Source of the DNA: Hydrogenophaga sp. IBVHS1
Lineage (GTDB): Bacteria; Pseudomonadota; Gammaproteobacteria; Burkholderiales; Burkholderiaceae_C
Assembly: GCF_002127265.1 (NCBI RefSeq)
Contig: NZ_NFUU01000001.1
Coordinates: 1 to 64,000, forward strand
Length of the DNA: 64,000 bases
Direction: 5' to 3'
Shown here one piece after another: positions 8,146 to 15,672 of the stretch (the stretch's first letter is position 1; every line of letters begins with the position of its first letter). Below the pieces are notes generated by a model. That model searched no databases. It saw only the letters and a program-made list of their open reading frames with translations, and was not told where the DNA came from. The translations under genes were made by a program, and so were the position numbers.

Positions 8146-10829
8146 GGCGCGGGCTCGGCGGGGGATTGAAGGTCCAGCGTCACCAGCCGCACCTCGTGGT
8201 CGCCTGGGTCGCTGGGGCTGCTCGACTCTTGGAAGCCGAGCGCGCGCGCAAGTTCCAGCATGCCGGTGTTCACGCGCAGCACCGTGCCCACCAGCCGCTG
8301 CGTGCCGCGCGCGCGTAGGTGCTCGATCATCTTGTTCATGAGCCGGTGGCCCAGGCCGCTGCCTTTGAGGTCGGAACGCACGATCACGCCGAACTCGGCG
8401 GTGTGGTTGTCCGGGTCGACGGCAGCGCGCACCGCGCCCAGGGTTTCTTCGGCGTTGCCCGGCCCGATGCGCGTGGCGATGAAGGCCATCTCGCGCGCGT
8501 AGTCAATCTGGGTGAGGCGGGCGAGCTCGCTGTGCTCGATGGTGCGGCGGCTGTAGAACACGCGCAGGCGGATGTCTTCGGGGTCGAGCTTCTCCAGAAA
8601 GGAGCGGTGTTGTGCTTCGTCTTCCGGGCGGATCGGACGCAGCGTGAGCACCTGGTCTTGCCAGGTGAAGGTTTCTACAAGCTCCTGCGGATAGGGCTGA
8701 ATGGCGAAGTGCGTAGCACCGGCGGGGCGAGCGGCCGACACGCGCACGCGCGCATCCAGCGCCACCGCACCTTCGTGGTTCGCCAGCAGCGGGTTGATGT
8801 CGAGCTCCGCCAGTTCGGGCACGTCGACCAGCAGTTGCGACACCGCCACCAGCACCTGCGCGATCGCGTCGAGGTCGGCGGCGGGTTCGTCGCGGTAACC
8901 GCGCAGCAGCCTGGCCACGCGGGTGCGGGCAATCTGGGACAGCGCGAGCGGCGTGTTCAGCGGCGGCAGCGCGAGCGCGCGGTCGGCCAGCACCTCCACC
9001 GCCACGCCGCCCTGGCCGAACAGCACCACCGGGCCGAACACCGGGTCCACGCTGGCCCCGATGATGAGTTCGTGCGCGTGCTTCTTGCGCACCATGGGCT
9101 GCACGGTAAAGCCTTGCACGGTGGCGTCAGGCTGCTGTTCTTTCACGCGCGCGAGCATGGTGGCGCAGGCCTCGTGCAGCTCGGCGGCGCTGCCGATGTT
9201 CAGGCGCACGCCACCCACGTCGGATTTGTGCGTGATCTGGTGCGAGAGGATCTTGAGCGCCACCGGGTAACCCATGGCATTGGCCGCTTCCACGGCGGCG
9301 GCGGCCTCGGGTGCCACCACACGCGTGGGCACCACGGGCAGGCCAGCGGCGGCCAGCAGGTCTTTGGCTTCCGGCTCGGTGAGCAGCTCGCGCCCGCTGG
9401 TGAGCACGCCTTCGACGATGGCGCGGACTCTCGGCAGGTCCACCGGGCGCGCCGCGCTGTGCGCAGGCGGTGTCTGCAGCAGCTCCTCCTGGTGGCGGCG
9501 GTAGGTGGTGAGCAGCGAGAACGCGCGCACCGCGTCTTCGGGGGTGTTGAAATCCGGCACACCCACGCCGCGGAACAGCGCGCGCGCTTCGGCCACCGCC
9601 GCATCCCCCAGCCAGCAGCCCAGCATGCGCTGCGGCGTGGCGGTGGCCAGCGGCAGCAGCGCCTGCGCAATCTCCAGACTGGGCACGATGGCGGTGGGCG
9701 CGTGGATGAAGAGCACGGCGCTGGTTTCATCGCTTGCCAGCGCCTGCAGGGCGGCCACGTAGCGCTCGGCCGGCGCGTCGCCAATGATGTCCACCGGGTT
9801 GGCATGCGACCAGTTGGCCGGCAGCACCGCATCCAGCCGCGCCTTCATGTCGGTATCGAGCTCGGCCAGCGGCACGTCTTCGGTGGCGGCGGCATCGGCG
9901 GCCATCACACCGGCCCCACCGCCATTGGTGAGCACGATCAGGCGTTCGGCGCGGCTGTCGCGAAAGCGCGAGAGCGTCTCGGCCGCGAGAAAGAGATCTT
10001 GCAGTGTGTTTACCCGCAGCATGCCGGCGCGCGCTATGGCCGCGTCGAACACCGCGTCCGATCCGGCGAGGGCGCCGGTGTGCGAGGCGGCGGCCTGCTG
10101 GCCAGCAGCGGAACGGCCCGCCTTGACCACGATCACCGGCTTGTTGCGTGCCGCAGCGCGCGCGGCCGACATGAACTTGCGCGGTGCGTCGATGCTCTCG
10201 ATGTAGAGGAGGATGGAGCGGGTGTTGGCATCGCTGCCAAGGAAATCGAGCATGTCGCCGAAGTCGACATCGGCACGCTCGCCGAGCGAGACAAAATGCG
10301 AGAAGCCGATGCCGCGCGAGCCGGCCCAGTCGAGCATGGCGGTGACCAGCGCGCCCGACTGCGACACAAACGCCAGCTCGCCCGGCAAAGCATCGCGGTG
10401 CGCAAAGCTCGCGTTCAGGCCCAGGTGCGGCACCAGCATGCCGATGCAGTTGGGCCCGAGGATGCGCAGCGTGTGCACACGGGCTGCATCGAGCATGGCC
10501 TGCTTTTGCGCGGCACTCAGCCCGGCCGTGACGACGATGGCCGCGCGTGTGCCCAGTGCGCCCAGTTCGGTGATGAGTGGCACCACGGTGGTGGCGGGCG
10601 TGCAGATGATGGCGAGTTCGGGTGCCTGCGGCAGGTCGGCCAGGCGCTTGAAGCAGGGCACGCCGTCCAGCTCGGCGTGCCTGGGATTGACCGGGTAGAG
10701 GTGCCCCTTGTAGCCCCCTGCGCTCATGTTTCTCCAGACCGTGCCGCCCACGCTGGCCGGGCGAAGGGATGCGCCGATCACCGCCACCGACGACGGGGCG
10801 AAGAGAGCGTCGAGGTGGCGAATGCTCAT
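8142..10829 (-). CDS. Acyl-CoA synthetase (ADP-forming) / GNAT acetyltransferase fusion (Pat-like)
   Basis: An 895-aa protein with the architecture of protein lysine acetyltransferases of the Pat/YfiQ type. The CoA-binding Rossmann domain begins with SSVAVIGAS (residues ~12-21). The succinyl-CoA-ligase-like domain follows with LGPNCIG (~124) and SHTGALAGSD, whose His250 aligns with the phospho-histidine of ADP-forming synthetases. An ATP-grasp domain covers ~480-690. A C-terminal GNAT domain (from ~720) contains the acetyl-CoA loop LKGSGLGHRLM. Either energy-linked acyl-CoA synthesis or acetylation of metabolic enzymes is possible. It follows the DUF502 gene after 6 bp and overlaps the dioxygenase gene by 4 bp. 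Confidence 0.9.
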   Translation of the reverse strand: MSIRHLDALFAPSSVAVIGASLRPASVGGTVWRNMSAGGYKGHLYPVNPRHAELDGVPCFKRLADLPQAPELAIICTPATTVVPLITELGALGTRAAIVVTAGLSAAQKQAMLDAARVHTLRILGPNCIGMLVPHLGLNASFAHRDALPGELAFVSQSGALVTAMLDWAGSRGIGFSHFVSLGERADVDFGDMLDFLGSDANTRSILLYIESIDAPRKFMSAARAAARNKPVIVVKAGRSAAGQQAAASHTGALAGSDAVFDAAIARAGMLRVNTLQDLFLAAETLSRFRDSRAERLIVLTNGGGAGVMAADAAATEDVPLAELDTDMKARLDAVLPANWSHANPVDIIGDAPAERYVAALQALASDETSAVLFIHAPTAIVPSLEIAQALLPLATATPQRMLGCWLGDAAVAEARALFRGVGVPDFNTPEDAVRAFSLLTTYRRHQEELLQTPPAHSAARPVDLPRVRAIVEGVLTSGRELLTEPEAKDLLAAAGLPVVPTRVVAPEAAAAVEAANAMGYPVALKILSHQITHKSDVGGVRLNIGSAAELHEACATMLARVKEQQPDATVQGFTVQPMVRKKHAHELIIGASVDPVFGPVVLFGQGGVAVEVLADRALALPPLNTPLALSQIARTRVARLLRGYRDEPAADLDAIAQVLVAVSQLLVDVPELAELDINPLLANHEGAVALDARVRVSAARPAGATHFAIQPYPQELVETFTWQDQVLTLRPIRPEDEAQHRSFLEKLDPEDIRLRVFYSRRTIEHSELARLTQIDYAREMAFIATRIGPGNAEETLGAVRAAVDPDNHTAEFGVIVRSDLKGSGLGHRLMNKMIEHLRARGTQRLVGTVLRVNTGMLELARALGFQESSSPSDPGDHEVRLVTLDLQSPAEPAP

Positions 10830-10835
10830 GGTGCT

Positions 10836-11456
10836 TCAGATCCTGGGATCGATGGATTCGACGGACTCGGGCGCGCGCGAAGTGGCCATCCAGGCCAGCA
10901 GGGACGACCGCATGGCCTCTTCCACCGACATGTCGATGGGAGTGATCCAGCTGGCTGGCACGAAGATGGTGTAGCCGCCGATCATGTAGCCCATGGGCAG
11001 GTAGACGGCGACCTGATCGAGTTCGGCCAGGCCGGGTGGCAAGCCGTCCATGTTCTGGCGCGTGACCAGGCCCACAATCGACATCTCGTTGCCCGGCATG
11101 CGCAGCACCACCACCTGCTGCTGGGCCTCCTTCTTGTGCGGCGAGAAGTAGTCGGCAAAGCTCTTGAGCGATGAGTAGATGCTCTTGACCACCGGCAGGT
11201 TGGTGAACGGCAGCTCGAGGTAGGCAAGCCAGCGCGCGGTGCCAGGTTGCGAGATGAGAAAGCCCAGGCCCACGATCATGGCCGCGCCCAGCACGATGCC
11301 CAGGCCAGGCAGGTAAAAATCGCCAATGATGGGCCGGATCAGCCACATGGCGGCCGACTCGACCCAGGCGACGAAGATGAACAGCACCCAGACGGTGAGC
11401 GCCACCGGCAGGAACGTGATCAGGCCACGAAAAAAGTACTGGTAGATCGGTTTCAT
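10836..11456 (-). CDS. DUF502 family membrane protein
   Basis: A 206-aa protein with two strong transmembrane helices (residues ~8-32 and ~48-72), then the conserved soluble region with FTNLPVVKSIYSSLKSFADYF and PMGYMIGGYTIFVPASWITP typical of DUF502. The ATG at 11456 is chosen over an upstream in-frame ATG (11510) because it begins directly at the first membrane helix. It is the first gene of a probable four-gene minus-strand run down to 6479. The function is unknown. Confidence 0.88.
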   Translation of the reverse strand: MKPIYQYFFRGLITFLPVALTVWVLFIFVAWVESAAMWLIRPIIGDFYLPGLGIVLGAAMIVGLGFLISQPGTARWLAYLELPFTNLPVVKSIYSSLKSFADYFSPHKKEAQQQVVVLRMPGNEMSIVGLVTRQNMDGLPPGLAELDQVAVYLPMGYMIGGYTIFVPASWITPIDMSVEEAMRSSLLAWMATSRAPESVESIDPRI

Positions 11457-11664
11457 GGGAGACCCAATAGGAGGCGCGGGCGCAGGCGGCTCGCAATCGT
11501 GAATGAGCATATCAGCCGAGGGGCGGCGCTGGCCCGTCGGCTTGCAAAGCGGCAGAATGGCCGCAACTGCTTGCCGTTTGCCTCGAAAAACCGGTTTTCA
11601 GGCAGAAATGCCTGGCGTGCGCGCCAGTTCTGGAACTCCTGCTGGCCCCGGGCCTCTTTCATCC

Positions 11665-12012
11665 ATGAACGAAATTTTCGACTTTTTCGGCCGCCTGGTG
11701 CGCGGCGTGTTCAAGCTGGCGCTGGGCCTGGTGGCCCTGGTCTTTGTGCTGAGCCTGCTGCTGGCCACGCTGGTGCTGGTGCTGGCCCTGTCGCTGTGGG
11801 CCATCGTCACCGGTCGCAGGCCGACCCCTTCCGTGGTGTTCACCCGATTCCGCCAGACCTCGCAGCGCTACACGCAAGGCATGTGGCCCCCGGGCGGCGC
11901 AGGCCGCCCCATGGGCGATGTGGTCGATGTGCAAGCGACCGAAGTGCCCGAGCCGGTGGAGGCGCCACAGCGCCGCAACGGCGCCGACCCGATGGCCCGG
12001 GTCATTCACTAA
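11665..12012 (+). CDS. Small membrane protein of unknown function
   Basis: A 115-aa protein. Residues ~13-48 form one long or two short hydrophobic helices rich in Leu and Val (GLVALVFVLSLLLATLVLVL), followed by a basic and then Pro-rich soluble tail. I do not recognise a domain. It is transcribed divergently from the DUF502 gene and ends 3 bp before the convergent rsmI stop. The open frame extends upstream to 11503, but the ATG at 11665 precedes the membrane segment in the usual way. Confidence 0.65.
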   Translation: MNEIFDFFGRLVRGVFKLALGLVALVFVLSLLLATLVLVLALSLWAIVTGRRPTPSVVFTRFRQTSQRYTQGMWPPGGAGRPMGDVVDVQATEVPEPVEAPQRRNGADPMARVIH

Positions 12013-12015
12013 GGC

Positions 12016-12933
12016 TTATTCAGGGTCTGGCTGCCGGCGCGCGAGCGCGGCATCATATAGCGCGTTGCGGGGCTGGCCCGTGATCTCGGCGCACAGGCGC
12101 ACGGCGGTCTTCAGCGGCAATTCGGCCAGCAACAGATCGAGGGTGCGCAGGCTCGCAGCGTCGGGCCCTTCGCCCGCTTCGCCACTGGCGTCCAGTGGAT
12201 GCACCATCAGCACGAACTCGCCGCGCGTGCGGTGCGCGCCGGCCTGAAGCCATGCCGTGAAATCCTCGGCCGCCAGTTGCGCCACCTCTTCAAACTGCTT
12301 GGTCAGCTCACGGCCCACGGTGAGCCGGCGCGCACCCAGGGCGCCGAGGTCCTTCGCCAGCGCTTCGATGCGGTGTGGCGCCTCCAGCAGCACGCAGGCG
12401 CGCGGATCTTCACCCAGCTCACGCACTTCGCGTTGCCGCTCGGCGGCCCTGCTCGACAGAAATCCGGCGAACACGAAGCGGCCGTCCCAGCCGCTGTGGC
12501 CCGCCACACTGAGCAAGGCGGTGATGCTGCTCGCGCCTGGCACCGGCACGCTGCGCAGGCCGGCGGCGTTCACTGCGGCCACCAGCCGCGCACCGGGGTC
12601 GCTCACGCCGGGAGTGCCGGCATCGCTCACGTACGCCACACGCTGGCCTTCGCGCAACCTCAGCAGCACGGTCTGTGCGGCTTCGGCTTCGTTGTGCTCG
12701 TGAAGCGCCAGCAGCGGCTTGTGCAGACCGTAACCCTGCAGCAGCGAAGCGGTGTGGCGCGTGTCCTCGCAGGCCACCGTGTCCACCATCGACAGCACCT
12801 GCAAGGCGCGCAGGCCGATGTCGGCCAGGTTGCCGATGGGGGTGGCGACCATGTAGAGCGCGCCCTGCGGATAATGCTGGTGCGCCGCCGCCTCGCGGGC
12901 GGCCTGCAACAGGGATGGAGTGCTTGCCGACAA
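12016..12933 (-). CDS. rsmI: 16S rRNA (cytidine(1402)-2'-O)-methyltransferase
   Basis: A 305-aa member of the tetrapyrrole-methylase fold family that methylates the 2'-O of C1402 in 16S rRNA. Diagnostic motifs are LYMVATPIGNLADIGLRAL (residues ~26-44), CEDTRHTASLL, LHEHNE, YVSDAGTPGVSDPG and VPGASSITALL. The start appears to be TTG at 12933, giving the family-like N-terminus before the first motif; the next ATG lies inside that motif at residue 28. The TTG shares its base at 12933 with the ATG of the divergent yraN gene. This gene pair is a conserved neighbourhood in proteobacteria. Confidence 0.93.
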   Translation of the reverse strand: MSASTPSLLQAAREAAAHQHYPQGALYMVATPIGNLADIGLRALQVLSMVDTVACEDTRHTASLLQGYGLHKPLLALHEHNEAEAAQTVLLRLREGQRVAYVSDAGTPGVSDPGARLVAAVNAAGLRSVPVPGASSITALLSVAGHSGWDGRFVFAGFLSSRAAERQREVRELGEDPRACVLLEAPHRIEALAKDLGALGARRLTVGRELTKQFEEVAQLAAEDFTAWLQAGAHRTRGEFVLMVHPLDASGEAGEGPDAASLRTLDLLLAELPLKTAVRLCAEITGQPRNALYDAALARRQPDPE

Positions 12934-13340
12934 TGTGGAGTTCCAGAAATCAGGGGCAGTCGCCGAAGCCCGAAACGACGACCAAGGCGCGGGGTGATGC
13001 CGCCGAAGATGCCGCCCTGGCCCATCTGCGTCGCCATGGGCTCGCGCTGGTGCAGCGCAATTTCAGGACGCCCGGGCGCGGTGGCGGCGAAGTCGATTTG
13101 ATTATGCGCGAGCCCGACGGCACGCTGGTCTTCGTGGAGGTGCGCCAGAGGGCCAGTGCCAGCCGGGGCGGTGCCGGCGCCAGCATCACCGGCATCAAGC
13201 AGCGTCGCATTGTGTTCGCGGCGCGGCACTTTTTGCTGCGGCTTGGCTCAGAGCCTCCATGCCGCTTCGATGTGGTGCTGCTCGAAGGCGAGCGCATCGA
13301 CTGGCTGCGCGCAGCTTTTGATGCATCGGGCGCATTTTGA
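12933..13340 (+). CDS. yraN: UPF0102 (YraN) family protein, nuclease-like fold
   Basis: A 135-aa protein of the YraN family, whose fold resembles restriction endonucleases. The conserved core GDAAEDAALAHLRRHG, then GGGEVDLIMREPDGTLVFVEVRQR is present; the E-x-D-L and F-V-E-V-R elements correspond to the nuclease-like active site. The ATG at 12933 is preceded by GGAG at 12 bases; an in-frame ATG at 12915 would overlap rsmI further. It lies between rsmI and the SIS gene, as in the E. coli yraL-yraM-yraN-diaA-dolP region, but without an lpoA (yraM) homologue. The molecular function is unproven in the family. Confidence 0.88.
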   Translation: MWSSRNQGQSPKPETTTKARGDAAEDAALAHLRRHGLALVQRNFRTPGRGGGEVDLIMREPDGTLVFVEVRQRASASRGGAGASITGIKQRRIVFAARHFLLRLGSEPPCRFDVVLLEGERIDWLRAAFDASGAF

Positions 13341-13368
13341 TACAACCCCCCACCGCTATGATCGCGCC

Positions 13369-13991
13369 ATGCTCCTGCAACGCATTCAACAACAGTTCAT
13401 TGACAGCGCCGACCTGAAGTACCAGTGCGCGCAAGCGCTGGCCCCACAGGTGGAGGCGGCCATCGGTGCCGTGCTCGCCAGCGTCACCGGTGGTGGCAAA
13501 GTGCTCTCTTGTGGCAATGGCGCTTCGGCGGCGGCGGCCCAGCATTTCGCCGCCAGCTTCATCGGCCGCTACGACCGCGAACGCCCCGAGCTTGCTGCGT
13601 TCTCGCTCTCGTCCGATGCAGCCGTGCTCACGGGCATCGCCACCGATTTCGATGCCCGCTCGGTGTTTGCGCGCCAGGTGCGCGCACTCGGCCAGGCCGG
13701 CGATGTGCTGCTGGCGTTGTCGACCAGCGGCAATTCGATCAACGTGCTGGCCGCTGTGGAGGCCGCACACGAGCGCGAAATGACCGTGGTGGCGCTCACA
13801 GGCGCGCGCGCGGCGGTCAGCTGGCGCTGCAACTGCGCGACACCGACGTGCACCTGTGCGTGCCGCACGAGCTGCCAGCCCGAATCCTCGAAGTGCATCA
13901 CCTGGTGCTGCACTGCATTTGCGACGGCGTGGATGCCCAATTGCTGGGCCTGCCCGATGCTTCCATTCCTCACCTGGAGAGTTCCTCATGA
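13369..13991 (+). pseudogene. diaA: SIS-domain protein (DiaA/GmhA-like), frameshifted
   Basis: A sugar-isomerase (SIS) domain gene matching DiaA or phosphoheptose isomerase. The first frame gives a good SIS domain up to TVVALTGA (residue ~145), including GGKVLSCGNGASAAAAQHF and LLALSTSGNSINVL. It then runs into a meaningless Cys/Trp-rich frame. The expected C-terminus (GGQLALQLRDTDVHLCVPHE...HLVLHCICDGVD) continues in another frame to a TGA at 13989-13991. The switch is at the (GC)5 run 13802-13811; removing one GC unit restores a 206-aa protein. The restored stop overlaps the next ATG (ATGA). Either a real mutation or a sequence error. Position between yraN and dolP favours diaA. Confidence 0.85.
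13802..13811 (+). repeat. (GC)5 dinucleotide tract at the frameshift
   Basis: Five GC units in a row sit exactly where the SIS reading frame changes. Four units would keep the frame. Short tandem repeats of this kind are prone to slippage in replication and also to errors in sequencing or assembly of GC-rich DNA. Confidence 0.75.
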
Positions 13992-14635
13992 ACCTGTTTC
14001 ATCAACCCCGCTCCCTGAACCGGCTCATGGCCATCGGCCTGGCCGTGGTGGCTCTGGGTGCCACGCTGTCCGCCTGTGCGCCCCTGATGGTGGCGGGCGC
14101 TGCCACGGGTGCCCTCGTCGTGGTGGACCGCCGCACGCCGGGCGCTCAGCTCGACGATCAAGGCATCGAACTGCGCGCCGGCAACCGCGTGAGCGATCAG
14201 CTGGGGGAAGGCCGTGCGCGCGTGGCCGTGAGCAGCTACAACCGCCGTGTGTTGCTGACCGGTGAAGCGTCGAACGAGGCGATCAAGACGCAGGTCGGGC
14301 AGATCGTTTCGCAGGTGGAAAACGTCAAGGAAGTGATCAACGAGCTCGGCGTGACCTCCAGCCCGTCGTTCAAGGAGCGCGCCACCGACACGCTGATCAC
14401 TGGCCGGCTCAAGGCCAGCCTCGTGGACGCAAAGGACATTTCCGCCAGCGCGTTCAAGGTGGTCACCGAACGTGGCACCGTCTACCTGATGGGCCGCGTC
14501 ACGCAGCGGGAGGCCGATCGCGCCACCGACCTCGCGCGCAACACCTCGGGCGTTGCACGCGTGGTGCGCGTGTTCGAGATCGTCACCGAAGCCGAACTCG
14601 CCGGCACGCAGACGCAGCCGGCACCTGCCAAGTAA
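13988..14635 (+). CDS. dolP: BON-domain outer-membrane lipoprotein (DolP/YraP-like)
   Basis: A 215-aa lipoprotein with signal peptide and lipobox LSAC (Cys ~32) and two BON domains (residues ~70-135 and ~150-205), each with the expected hydrophobic-G pattern (VLLTGEA; VYLMGRVTQREAD). In E. coli the homologue binds anionic phospholipid and supports outer-membrane integrity. The ATG overlaps the restored stop of the SIS gene by 4 bp, so a frameshifted SIS gene could reduce coupled translation. It is the last gene of the rsmI/yraN/SIS/dolP neighbourhood. Confidence 0.9.
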   Translation: MNLFHQPRSLNRLMAIGLAVVALGATLSACAPLMVAGAATGALVVVDRRTPGAQLDDQGIELRAGNRVSDQLGEGRARVAVSSYNRRVLLTGEASNEAIKTQVGQIVSQVENVKEVINELGVTSSPSFKERATDTLITGRLKASLVDAKDISASAFKVVTERGTVYLMGRVTQREADRATDLARNTSGVARVVRVFEIVTEAELAGTQTQPAPAK

Positions 14636-14644
14636 GTAAGGCGG

Positions 14645-15547
14645 CTACTTCAGTCTTTTGATGAGACTGGAGGTGTCCAGGCGGTTGCCGCCTGCCGCCT
14701 GGATGTCGGCATAGAACTGGTCCACCAGCGCCGTCACCGGCAGGCGCGCGCCGTTGCGCTTGGCCTCGTCGAGCACCAGCCCGAGGTCTTTGCGCATCCA
14801 GTCGACCGCAAAGCCGAAGTCGAACTTGTCAGCCACCATGGTCTTGCCGCGGTTGTCGAGCTGCCAGCTTTGCGCCGCACCCTTGCCGATCACATCAAGC
14901 ACCTGGTTCATGTCCAGCCCGGCCTTCTGGCCGAAGGCTATGGCCTCCGACAGGCCTTGAACCAGTCCGGCGATGCAGATCTGGTTCACCATCTTGGTGA
15001 GCTGGCCCGCACCGCTCTCGCCCATGAGCGTGAAGGCGCGCGAGAACGCCATGGCGACCGGCTTCACCGATTCAAACGCGGCGGCGTCACCACCACACAT
15101 CACCGTGAGCGCACCGTTCTGCGCGCCGGCCTGACCGCCCGACACCGGCGCATCCACGAACGCAATGCCCAGCGCCTTGCCCGCGCGATGCAGCTCACGC
15201 GCCACGTCGGCCGACGCGGTGGTGTGGTCGACGAACACGGCACCCGCCGACATGCCCGCAAAGGCGCCGTCGGCACCCAGCGTGATCGAGCGCAAGTCTT
15301 CGTCGTTGCCCACACAGGCAAACACGATGTCGGCACCCTGAGCTGCCTCACGCGGCGTGGACTTGCTCGAACCACCGAACGCCGCCACCCACGCCACCGC
15401 CTTGCCGCCCGAGCGGTTGTAGACCGTTACCGAATGCCCCGCCCTAGCCAGATGCCCGGCCATGGGATACCCCATGACACCCAGGCCAAGAAACGCCACA
15501 CGGCGCGAGGGAGTGGATTCGTAGGTGCGATCAGCAATGTTGGACAT
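14645..15547 (-). CDS. NAD(P)-dependent beta-hydroxyacid dehydrogenase (3-hydroxyisobutyrate dehydrogenase family)
   Basis: A 300-aa oxidoreductase. The N-terminal Rossmann motif is AFLGLGVMGYPMAGHLARAG (residues ~19-38), the substrate-binding signature is FVDAPVSGGQAGAQNG (~137-152), and the catalytic Lys lies in GQLTKMVNQ (~184). The C-terminal domain is helical and complete. Family members act on 3-hydroxyisobutyrate, tartronate semialdehyde or succinic semialdehyde; the exact substrate cannot be assigned. It is downstream of pilU on the same strand but separated by a triple-hairpin element, so it is probably its own transcription unit. Confidence 0.9.
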   Translation of the reverse strand: MSNIADRTYESTPSRRVAFLGLGVMGYPMAGHLARAGHSVTVYNRSGGKAVAWVAAFGGSSKSTPREAAQGADIVFACVGNDEDLRSITLGADGAFAGMSAGAVFVDHTTASADVARELHRAGKALGIAFVDAPVSGGQAGAQNGALTVMCGGDAAAFESVKPVAMAFSRAFTLMGESGAGQLTKMVNQICIAGLVQGLSEAIAFGQKAGLDMNQVLDVIGKGAAQSWQLDNRGKTMVADKFDFGFAVDWMRKDLGLVLDEAKRNGARLPVTALVDQFYADIQAAGGNRLDTSSLIKRLK

Positions 15548-15581
15548 GGAGGTGCTTTCAATTTCGAGAAATGCCGCGGAA

Positions 15582-15643
15582 CCGGCTTCGCCGGGCCGCA
15601 GGCATTGCCCCCTTGAGGGGGTGACGCGCCGCAGGCGCGGCGC
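15582..15643. repeat. Triple-hairpin GC-rich intergenic element
   Basis: Three consecutive stem-loops fill the gap between pilU and the dehydrogenase gene: CCGGC-ttc-GCCGG (15582-15594), CCCCC-ttga-GGGGG (15608-15621) and GCGCCGC-aggc-GCGGCGC (15626-15643), followed by GGGGGTGGGTC. I recognise this layout as a dispersed intergenic element style of Comamonadaceae. It may act as a terminator or attenuator for pilU; there is no T run. Confidence 0.65.
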
Positions 15644-15672
15644 GGGGGTGGGTCAATCTCGGCGCGGGGGGG

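Noticed and set aside
8319..11174. A 951-residue plus-strand frame opposite the acyl-CoA synthetase/GNAT gene
   Set aside because: It crosses two genes of the other strand, has a His/Gly/Arg-rich translation and no domain, and is a shadow of GC-rich codon bias.
13812..14265. The Cys/Trp-rich continuation of the SIS frame beyond the GC tract
   Set aside because: It overlaps the start of dolP and has a composition unlike any protein. The alternative frame carries the conserved SIS C-terminus, so this is the result of the frameshift.
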